Shown piece after piece: positions 50,801 through 60,200 of a DNA stretch of 64,000 nucleotides; within the stretch, counting starts at the first letter, position 1; each line of letters starts with the position of its first letter. The notes below the pieces were generated by a model. The model saw only the letters and a list, made by a program, of their open reading frames with translations, was not told the origin of the DNA and made no database searches. Made by a program: the position numbers and the translations under genes. Source of the stretch: Neodontobutis hainanensis. Its lineage: Eukaryota; Chordata; Actinopteri; Gobiiformes; Odontobutidae. The stretch is from positions 15,314,001 through 15,378,000 of the forward strand of contig JALDNG010000015.1 of NCBI GenBank assembly GCA_024349245.1, written 5' to 3'.

Positions 50801-51721
50801 TATAGACTTTGTAGACCCAGGATTAAAACCCCTAAAATATATATATTAGCAAGAACAACAAATAACATTCATTGCAAATGTCACCAGAGGAGGTATTCCT
50901 ATTTTTCTGCAGAGGAGCTGGAGACAACACGTTCTGGCTTAAAGAAAAGATAAAGAAAGAAATCATGAATGCTGTAAAAGTGTAATCATTTTTGTGGGCT
51001 CACAATGAGAACACAACTATTGTGCAACAGATCTTGTGTGATAATGATTAAACTCTTTTGTACACAAACCACAACCTATATGAAAGAAGCTAAAATACTA
51101 AACTAAAACATATGTCTATATTTGTTTTCAAGTTGGCAAAGGTTACAGAGAGATGCTCTTGGCAGACGAACTGGACATTGACAACATGCGACACAAAGTG
51201 AAGGACTACTCTCTGGCTGGAGCCTACAGACGTGTCATCATCAGACCCAGTGATGTCAGCTGGTCAGAAAAAAACAAACAAAAAATCATTATTAAAACAC
51301 CGTTTTCATTGTGAAGATGCATGTACATCCTTTAACCTAAGACCTGACGCACATTATTATATTACATTTTACAGGATGTTTTAGATGTTGATGTATTTTT
51401 CTTATTTACACAGGGAAGTGATTCAATATGATGACCCAAGGATTTCCCTGGTGCATTCAGATTTTGAGAAACTAGAGAACAAACCCGGACCTGTCTTCAA
51501 CAAAGGTAAATGTTTCTAGCTTGTTCTATGTTGTAAAATTCCCTTTTCACACTTAACTCCTTTCTTATTTTCTTTCTGCACCAGAAGGGAAATATCGAGC
51601 GCTGCGTATGGAGTTCTCCTTGCCTCCCTCTACATATGCCACAATGGCAATTCGTGAAGTTCTTAAGTTGGACACAAGCATCAAGAAACAGACACAGCTG
51701 AACACAACCTGGTTCAACTGA
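47226..51721 (+). CDS. pus7: PUS7, TruD-family pseudouridine synthase
   Basis: The spliced CDS encodes 629 residues (human 661). Coding exons: 47226-47512, 47609-47693, 47898-48014, 48100-48244, 48915-49026, 49106-49183, 49341-49469, 49677-49802, 49884-49945, 50049-50209, 50295-50421, 50532-50633, 51133-51262, 51414-51505 and 51585-51721; phases agree throughout. PUS7 isomerises uridine to pseudouridine in tRNAs, tRNA fragments and mRNAs. The TruD active-site motif YMGTKDKRAVT is intact with the catalytic Asp at residue 262. RNITGTDDQ, NYYGMQRFG and the C-terminal SLPPSTYATMAIREVLK match human PUS7. The N-terminus is acidic with a basic KRPK patch suitable for nuclear import. It is a head-to-head neighbour of srpk2, as in human. 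No lesion was seen. Confidence 0.96.
47804..47879. repeat. (GT)n microsatellite in pus7 intron 2
   Basis: About 37 GT units with one TC interruption on the sense strand end only 18 nt before the acceptor AG of pus7 exon 3 (exon starts at 47898). In RNA this is a long UG repeat next to the polypyrimidine tract. Confidence 0.95.
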
Positions 51722-51852
51722 TACTATCCCACTCAATTTAGCCTTAACTGTACTGCACCGCTGTGATGTGGCTCCCTCTTTTGCCACAAATGTATTGTGT
51801 GAGGCTGTTATTTTACTTAATCATAACTTATTATTTTTTGAGGTGCAAAAAC

Positions 51853-51858
51853 AATAAA
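51853..51858 (+). terminator. pus7: pus7 poly(A) signal
   Basis: An AATAAA lies 130 bp after the pus7 stop codon. The opposing poly(A) signal of the next gene (TTTATT at 51947-51952) is only about 90 bp away. Confidence 0.75.
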
Positions 51859-52142
51859 ATATGATTATAACATTTTTAAACAAACTTTTACTTTGTCTAA
51901 ATAAAAATATGTGCTACAAGAGAGTAATAAATGAGAGAGCATACTTTTTATTGTGCCAATTGTGATTTTATTTTTCATCTTTTAAATGGAAAACACTATC
52001 AACTGTTACAGGCAGTGAAGTCTTGTAATAAACTGCAAATGAAAAACAGTCCTCTTATCTACTTGTGCTGAACAAAGACCTAAAGAGGCATGTGTACTTT
52101 GTAGCTATTGAGAGTAAGATAAAATGAATGCTTGTGTCAGAG

Positions 52143-53116
52143 TTAACGTTGGGCACTGTTAAGAGGGACACAGTTTTCATAGAAGATCTGGAAAGAGCTA
52201 TCAACATATGTTACCCTCTTCAGGAATTCCTCTAGTTTTTGGACAGTCATTTCTTGAACTTTATTATCCACTCGATCATTAAGCCCATAGGATGCAAATG
52301 CAGGAAACTTTGAGCGCTCTGAGAATGGTGCATTGTGATCATAATCAGCACAACAGTATGCTGACCACAGGTATTTGGGGATGCCCAGGCGGTTGATGTT
52401 CTGGTGCCGGATCATATGTCCTGATGTGGTGACCCCTGTAACAACATATGCACTGCCTCGACAGTAGTTGTTTAACCTCCTGCGGATGGTATGTTCATGG
52501 TTTTTCCATGGGCCAGTTTTGAACTCTTGTACCTGAGGGACAACATTTGTCAGAGTATATGTGGCTTTTTTGTCGTTAGGTTGGGCCTGGTGCTCGTCTG
52601 GGTTCAGCTGACCACGCTCGAAGATGACACTGTTAGAATAGTCATCAAGCATGGCCTGATTATCTTCAAAACTCCTAGGCATGCCTTCGGGTGGGAAGGG
52701 CTGCATTTCTCGAGGGCCTGATAAAATAGAGAGCTGCAACAACATCCTTTTTAGTCATTATTGAATATAATTTGATAATTTAAACAAATGTCTTCAGCTT
52801 TTCTGTACAAAGTATAGACATATGGAATCAGTCCTACCTGTGGTTCAAACATCCAAGGTGCATCAACTTTCTTGGTGCCATCCGAGCGCTTGAATGTATA
52901 TGCAGAATAAACTGGAATGTGGCTAAAGGTGTCATACAAGGTGAAAAATCGAGGATGTCCCTCATAGTACTGACATATTTTTTTAAACGGTTGATCTTCC
53001 AGTCCTCGAGGTGGCGTCCCCATGTACAGGAACTGTTTGCATTCAGGTGACAGCTTCTTCTGCACCTCTGCTCCTACCATCATCATTATGAAAAACAGAA
53101 TAAACTGTGCTTTCAT
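52143..53116 (-). CDS. ENDOD1-like secreted DNA/RNA non-specific nuclease-family protein
   Basis: Two coding exons on the minus strand, 52838-53116 and 52143-52733, joined in phase 0, give 289 residues. I chose the ATG at 53116 because MKAQFILFFIMMMVGAEVQ is a good signal peptide; an in-frame ATG six codons earlier is possible. The ENDOD1-like pattern is clear: SPECKQFLYMGTPPRG, KICQYY, HIPVYSAYTF and APWMFEPQ in exon 1, then TYTLTNVVPQ, GPWKNHE, YVVTGV and WSAYCC in exon 2. Teleosts carry many such genes. The active-site motif, DRGH in active relatives, reads ERGQ here (residues 132-135), so catalysis is doubtful. A poly(A) signal lies at 51947-51952. Confidence 0.87.
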
Positions 53117-54598
53117 TCTTCGATACAAAAACATTATGAAGACAAAAAAAGTCCTTCACAGCACATTTAATCCCTTGGCAATGCTGTTGCTTGGTGGCTT
53201 CTGTTACTTCTGTACCTAAGAAGATCTCACATACTATGCAAATTATTATCGTACTGTCGTTATCAGAAACTAAAGCATAGGCACATTTGAAAGCCACCAA
53301 CCAGCAAGAAAGAGTGTCACAAGCAAAAGGACGAGAAAGGCATATGTCATGTAGCTTTTCGATCCAAGGATTCATTTTAGATTGAGGATAGAACGGTTTC
53401 ACAAAATGCAGCTCATGTCAGTACAACATAATTTTAGCATTTTGCAATAATGGTACATCAGCAGTTAGAAACATGCCAGTATTTGAGGGATAGGATGCCA
53501 CAGAAAAGACTGGAATGTTTTGAGAAACATCTGTTCCCATAACAACAGGTTGATGGCAGCCTGACCCCTGCCCTTGTGGAAACAAACCCTTCCTGTTTAC
53601 ACTGTTATTCAACACTACAGTGGTAGTAGTAATGTATTTAGTTGATTTTAGACAGAATGGTTTGAAGAGGTTAAAACAGTAAATGTGCATTAGACCTAAA
53701 ATACTGTACCTTTAACACTTTCAGCTGAAAGTTGCTGTATAAATCAGCTGTGCAGTATAGTCATAATGTTGACAAAACATGTCGGGTGTCTATGGATTTA
53801 TTTCTTAAAGTGTATCCTTTTTATTTAGTTAAAGGTGTGCCATATTGTACATATTGTAACATACGTAACATGCTGTAAATACATTTCAGCTTCTGACATT
53901 TATTGTAAACACTAATAGCATAAGAAAGGCATATTACACATAAAGACATTTGTCATACCAGCTGCACAAACAAATGCCATTTAGATATTCACGCATATTA
54001 CATTAATATTTAGCACATAAAAGACTATTTTGTAATAACTTTTTCCAGTCTTTTTAAAACAAGTGCTAACACAGCTGTGAGACCTATGTATTTTTATTTG
54101 CAGAGGTTTGTGTCAGACTCAAACAAACCATAACTTTAAAAGCCATTTATTCTTCTTTAGACAGGCTACACTCACACTTTGTTTTTTATGTTGTACTCTG
54201 ACTCTGACTATAATAGCGTTCTATACGTTTCTATTTACCCACTGCATACATTGTGTGTTTGAGCTTGAGACACTGACTCTTACAAAACAAATAGTTTATT
54301 TGCGTTTGCACAGGTTTGGGTATGTGCATCTGGGCTGGGTCTGTCTGTGCATAGAGACTATGGCCCAGCGTGGCCACTAAGGATGTGTTTGTGTGTCCCA
54401 GAGTTGTGTGTACAAGTGGGGGGAGAATGGGAGTTTGGGGACCATGGGTAATTGTGTCTCCTGGGAGGAAAGTGTGTTTGTGCTGGGGAGGAGGGGGTGG
54501 GGGTTGCAAGTCTTGTAACTCTTGTCTTGGGGTGGTCCGTCTGAGGATGTGGAGAGGAGGGTCTAACGTTGACACATGTGTTTGAAGACAGGACATTG
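53117..54598. other. Intergenic region between ENDOD1-like gene and GPCR
   Basis: This region holds the 5' flanks of two divergent genes. 54400-54560 is G-rich on the + strand. No coding exon, RNA gene or recognisable transposon was found; open frames on both strands lack similarity. Confidence 0.5.
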
Positions 54599-54599
54599 G

Positions 54600-54720
54600 T
54601 ATAAATTCAGGGTAAAGCCCTGATCAGCTCCTCAGTTCACTGTGAGGTGTGAACAAAGTTGAGAGGAAAAGCTTGGGAAGAGGATGATTTTGTATTTATA
54701 CTTTCATCACACAAACTGAT
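54600..54720 (+). promoter_or_regulatory. TATA box and untranslated first exon of the GPCR gene
   Basis: TATAAAT (54600-54606) is followed by a likely start site about 30 bp on and an untranslated exon ending GAT|GTAAGT at 54720. The matching acceptor TTTTCACAG|A gives exon 2 from 54937, which contains the start codon at 55020. The element is inferred from motif spacing. Confidence 0.5.
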
Positions 54721-55019
54721 GTAAGTGCTCAGAATTTATTTTAATTGACTCAATACTTAATCTTATAGTTATGTTTGCTGTTTTATCGAAGCCACACCAT
54801 GCTACAATTTGCAATTTTAAGAAAACAGATTGACGTTAGAATAACTGGCTGTGAGAAAAAAAAATCAGAGAATGCGTCTTTTAAAAGTTTGAGGCTCTTA
54901 ATTGACTTTAAATGTTTTTTTTTTATGTTTTCACAGAAGGATGCAAGTCAAAGATCTTTGAATTGTAGAGAAACCTATAAAGTGGACAACACCTGCTGCA
55001 GGTGTACTTAGTTAAAATC

Positions 55020-56387
55020 ATGGAGGTTTCTTCCCCAACCCTTTCTCCTCCATCCTTTCAAAACTGTGACTACAGCGAATGGACTCCTTCTTTCTCCATC
55101 ATCCCAGCTGTTTACCTGCTAGCCTTCTTCATTGGTTGTCTTGGCAACGGACTAGTGCTCTGGGCGTACCTGGATCGGCCTGAGGGGAGAAGAGTAATGA
55201 GTGGAAACAAAAATGGAATCTCAAAGTTGTGTTGCATGAACATTGTCAAACAGAACATTAACAGTGATGTTATATCTCAAAGAAAGAGTAAACAATCATC
55301 CGGATCAGGCTTCAGACCCACCTCCGAGTCCTCAACATGCGCCTATTCTCCATCTATCCCTCGCCCTTCTCGGTCACTTACTGAGTCTCTAATAGCCAGT
55401 TTGGCATTAGCTGACCTCTGCTTCCTTGTGACTCTCCCTCTGTGGGCAGTTTACACAGCATTGGGCTTCCACTGGCCATTTGGACAACCTCTCTGCCAAA
55501 TAAGCAGCTTCCTCACTGCTCTTAACATGTACGCCAGTGTGTTCAGTTTGAGCATGCTCAGTGTGGAGCGGTACTGGGTACTCACTGGACGCAGGAACTC
55601 AGGCCACAACCCCCAGCAGAGGTTTCCCACTAGAGCTGTGCTAATTCTTGGTGGAGTTTGGGTGCTGTCAGGTGTCCTTGCACTTCCTGGTTTACTCCTA
55701 CGCTCAGTTCAAGAAGTGGAACTTGAACCTGAGACAGAAGATGACTGGCAGCATGGATCAGTGCATCCTACTGACCCGGGATCATTTTTTCTCTCCTGCC
55801 AAATGGATTACTCTATACTGATTGGAGAAGAGCTGGACGAGACTGAACGAGAGCAGACTGAGATGTGGTGGGCAGCAGTTCTGAGTCTGAAGTCAACACT
55901 TATTGGCTTCCTTTTACCTCTTTTCATTTTGCTTATATGCTATTGCTCCCTGGCCCTGCTTCTTAGCAAGCATTTTGGACGTGGTCCTCGTCCTGACCGC
56001 AAACGTCAGCGAAGGCTCCTCAGGGTTATTGTGACTTTAGTGCTGGCCTTTTTCCTGTGCTGGCTGCCTCTACATGTGAATAAGACATTAGTTGTGTTAC
56101 TGGAATTTAAATTCATCCCAAACTCATGCACTTTAGATCAGATATTACTGAGTGCTCAACCATATGTCACCTGTTTAGCTTACCTCAACTCCTGCCTTAA
56201 CCCTCTCCTCTATGCGGCCTGTGATCCAGTGTTTAGGAAAAGGTGCAGAGGGGCTCTACTCTTTTTGTGCAGCATTAAGAGACAAGAAGCAAAAACTGGA
56301 GTTAAAAAGGATGAAGTGGATGAAGGGAAGGAGGAAAAAACACTGGAGGAAACTGCTGACAGGACTGAGGAAGAGCGGTTGGGATGA
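55020..56387 (+). CDS. Apelin-receptor-like class A GPCR
   Basis: The open frame from the ATG at 55020 encodes 455 residues. It resembles the apelin receptor: CDYSEWTPSFSIIPAVYLLA at the N-terminus, GNGLVLW (TM1), IASLALADLCFLVTLPLWAV (TM2), NMYASVFSLSMLSVERY (TM3 with ERY), CQMDYS (extracellular loop 2), CWLPLH (TM6) and NSCLNPLLYA (TM7 NPxxY). Human APLNR has the corresponding CEYTDW, MDYS and NSCLNPFLYA. It looks like an APLNR paralogue rather than APLNR itself, and I give no symbol. Loop 1 is very long; 55194-55385 may be a 192-nt in-frame intron, and removal leaves 391 residues. Extracellular loop 2 is also long and acidic. The C-tail is Lys/Glu-rich. AATAAA signals occur at 56514 and 56540. 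Confidence 0.88.
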   Translation: MEVSSPTLSPPSFQNCDYSEWTPSFSIIPAVYLLAFFIGCLGNGLVLWAYLDRPEGRRVMSGNKNGISKLCCMNIVKQNINSDVISQRKSKQSSGSGFRPTSESSTCAYSPSIPRPSRSLTESLIASLALADLCFLVTLPLWAVYTALGFHWPFGQPLCQISSFLTALNMYASVFSLSMLSVERYWVLTGRRNSGHNPQQRFPTRAVLILGGVWVLSGVLALPGLLLRSVQEVELEPETEDDWQHGSVHPTDPGSFFLSCQMDYSILIGEELDETEREQTEMWWAAVLSLKSTLIGFLLPLFILLICYCSLALLLSKHFGRGPRPDRKRQRRLLRVIVTLVLAFFLCWLPLHVNKTLVVLLEFKFIPNSCTLDQILLSAQPYVTCLAYLNSCLNPLLYAACDPVFRKRCRGALLFLCSIKRQEAKTGVKKDEVDEGKEEKTLEETADRTEEERLG

Positions 56388-57275
56388 GGGCGTAGCATAT
56401 CTATGGGATGAGAGACATAGGGGAACCAAACATGGACAGGATGTATTTCATTTCAAACCAAATATTTGTCACTGTGATGGCATCAGAAACTGTAGCCAAT
56501 GCCAGTTTCTCAAAATAAACAGTCACATCATTTAAACAAAATAAACAGTCCCACTTACCCTTCAGTATTTGATCGAGTTCCCACAGAAAAAATGCTTCCT
56601 GAGAGGAGATAGGAGGCGTGGTCTCTGGCAGACCATTACTATTGTTTGTTTTTGTCATATAATCTGTTTATTGCAGAATGTTTTGCTATTTGTTGTATCA
56701 AATGTATTTTTAATAAAAAAAAATTACAAATAAATCATTTTATGAAGGGTCTATTAACACAATATGATCATCATGTTTATCATATTTAGTCAATGTATCT
56801 TTCATTTATGTTATGCCTATTGTGGGAAAGTGAGAAATTAGCTTACAATCACTTAAACCAAAATACCAAATATACCATAAATAAAATAAGTTATATTCAA
56901 TCATTTAAGGGGTAAAGCCACCACTAATTCTAATTTAAATACATATTATTATAACATCTGTTTTTTAAATCTGTGCTTCAAGTTCATTGTAATTACCTCA
57001 GTCTTCCAGCAGGCGGCGCATTAACACTTTGCAAAGTACATACTCCTGCCCGCTTCCGACTAGTCCATGACTTTGTCGGAGTTTTCTGACTGATTGTTGG
57101 AGCCAGAGCGTTATTTATGAAGATTTCGAGCTCGGATCCTTTTTCTACATCACTTTATATCTCGAGGGTCTCTTTTATGTCGCTTATCTCCTCGTGTATG
57201 GTATCTTGCTAATCAAGTTGTCTTCTGCTGCTTGGATAAATTGTCTGGTGCAACTTTTTGTGACAACTTTGCAAA
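56388..57275. other. GPCR 3'UTR and hdac10 5' flank
   Basis: A duplicated segment AAAATAAACAGTC (about 56513 and 56539) gives two poly(A) signals for the GPCR, with another AATAAA near 56712. From about 57000 the sequence becomes GC-richer and probably contains the TATA-less hdac10 promoter and 5'UTR. No other gene was seen. Confidence 0.5.
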
Positions 57276-60200
57276 ATGAAGCCTGGGACAGCATTAATTT
57301 ATGATGAAGAGATGACAAAGTACAAGCTGCTCTGGGTTGAGTGAGTATATAAAGGAGACACGGCTAACCATGTCCATTTGTGTCACACCAACGACATACA
57401 TAAATGTTGATGATTATTATCGTATTACCGTCTATCCTATTGAATTGTGCTGTTAAAAAATCTAATCCATCCTATATACAGCATCAAATACGAAACCTAA
57501 ACGTCACTAAATAATAGTGCATGCAAATAAATACCCTGTTGCATACTATCTTTCGTTTGAAAGGTATAGGAACAAAAGTTGGGACTAGTGTTTCTAGTCC
57601 GTCCACATAAAAGCGAACACATGTTTTATGAACAATATATATATACACAATACAAGCTTATAATAATTTTATTTAATTTCTCTTCTATCTCAAACACTTT
57701 TCTGTTCTTCATCAGCAACCACCACATTATTTGGCCATTGCATAATTTCACATACAATTTGTATAAATGTCAGCTGTCCTTTTTTATATTTTCAGTCCAG
57801 CATGTAAGATTGAGGTACCTGAACGCCTCACAGTGAGTTATGAGGCTTTGGTGAAAACTGGTCTGGCCGATTGTTGTGTTTCCATACCTGTCCGCGAGGC
57901 CACAGATGAAGATATTCTCCTGGTTCACAGGTCTTTAACAGATTAAATACTGAGAAAATGAAATAGTTTATGATTAAACATTTAGAAGAATGTGGATTGA
58001 TAGCAAAGCTATTTGTTGTTTCCAAAAGTGAGGAATATCTGGAGGCTGTGAAGAAGACCCCGTATATGACTCTAGAGGACTTACAAGAGTTTACACAGCA
58101 ATTTGGGGATGTCTACTTTCACCCTGTGTGTGAAATAGAATACAATATTATAGCTGATAATTGTTGGACGCTTCTGTTAACATCAATAATCACATGACTT
58201 TCTTATTTGCTTTGGTAGAACATCTATCATTGCGCCAAGTTGGCTTCAGGGGCCACACTGCAGCTGGTCGACAGTGTAATGACAGGGAGGGTGAGGAATG
58301 GCATGGCTCTCGTCAGGTGAGACTGTTAATCGTAAAGGAGTCAATATACTGTATTTGTAGAATTTTTATTTTTTTATTTTTTTTATCTTGATATGTTATG
58401 TTTTAAATAACCAAAAAGAAATTGTGCAATGTTTGTTGCATATCAGGGGAGACTATCCACTGGGGCATACTTTGTACATTCTGGATAGTGACAGAAGATG
58501 GAGGGCCACTCCAATTAAATGTTTTTGATCAAAAAGCATTTGATTTATAAAATGTTTCTTTTTTTTCTTCATTGTCAACAGACCTCCAGGACACCACAGC
58601 ATGCGCAGTGCTGCCAACGGTTTCTGTGTGTTTAACAATGTGTCAATAGCGGCAAAATACGCAAAGCAAAAGTATGGGCTCAAAAGGTATCATCACAAGT
58701 TTTTTTGTTGCAATTTTAAGTAAAATACATTTCTTTATGAAGCTCTGCATTAATGCCCACCTATATTTATGTAAGGATATTGATAGTGGACTGGGATGTG
58801 CATCATGGTCAAGGTGTGCAGTATTGCTTTGAAGATGATCCTAGGTAAGGTCTTTTGAATATTGTGGTTGCTTTTGCTATTGATATTGCCTGATTAAAAA
58901 CACAATTTACCCTGTATTTTCCAGTGTGCTCTACTTCTCATGGCACCGATATGAGCATCAGAAATTCTGGCCTAACCTCAGAGAGTCAGACTATGACTCT
59001 GTTGGCAAAGCAAAGGGAGCTGGATATAATATAAATGTACCGTGGAACAAGGTTAGTCAACACTATTTTGCTTGTGTTCACTCTATTTTGAGACTGTATT
59101 CAAAATGAATTATTTTCTGTTATTAAATGCATAGGTGGGGATGGAAAATAGTGATTATTTGTCTGTCTTCCTTCATGTCCTTTTGCCAGTTGCATATGAG
59201 GTAAGTGAGCCCATGCAGAATAAAATGTAAGAGAATTTCAAGATTTCAAGTAATTTTGTCTTCATTCTTCCATAGTTTTGCCCTGAACTGGTGTTTGTGT
59301 GCGCAGGTTTTGACACAGCCATTGGTGACCCAGAGGTATTTTAGCTTATTTGCAGTAATGATCTGTGATTTCATTTTTCAGTCCTAAGTAATTGCACATT
59401 TTAGGGTGAAATGCGTGCCACACCAGACATCTTCGCCCACCTTACTCACCTCTTAATGAACCTTGCAGATGGAAAAGTGTGTGCAGTTTTAGAGGTTGGT
59501 ACAGTATGTTGTTGTGTAGTTTGAAGATCATTTGTGTTCGATTTAGTTGTCTCGTATTTTATTTACAGTGGTAGAAAATGTTTTTGTACACCCCAAATAT
59601 CACTCTTCAAATCTTCAATGCTACTAAATATTTATTTGATAATGTGATGGTTTATTTATTTCTTGTTCCATTTTGAACACATTCTCTGTCATTTGTTGAA
59701 TTTGATACTGACAATGTTGAGAACTGACCAATTGAAACTGTCAAAAATTTAGTTTTGTTAGTTATTCTTGTAAACAATAAACAAAAAAAATATCATTTGC
59801 ATTTTTTTTTCTACCACTATGTTGCAGGGTGGCTATAACTTGAAATCCCTGGCTCAGTCTGTGTGTGAGACTGTTCAGACTTTGCTGGGGGATCCTTTAC
59901 CTCGACCTGTAAACTTTGATGGTCCGTGCAAAAGGTCAGCTTTATTATAAACTGAAAATCTTTCTTCATAGCAACTTTAAACTCAGCGCTTGTATTTCCT
60001 GTCTTCTTTTTTTCCTCAGTGCCCTTGAGTCTCTACACTGTGTCAGAGCAGCTCACAGGCAGTACTGGTCTTCCCTCAAACATGCAGGTATACAGTCTCC
60101 CACTGCTGAATTCCTTTCTTCCTGCTTCATTAAAGTCTTATCTCCCCTCTCCAGCTGATCTACCCACTGATGAACTTAGCACTAAGCGCATTAAACTAGT

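Noticed and set aside
53043..53402. 119-codon minus-strand frame upstream of the ENDOD1-like gene
   Set aside because: It overlaps the signal-peptide exon in another frame and has no similarity. It is probably 5'UTR or flank.
54231..54596. 121-codon Pro/His/Thr-rich minus-strand frame upstream of the GPCR
   Set aside because: The composition reflects the G-rich + strand; there is no domain, signal peptide or splice context.
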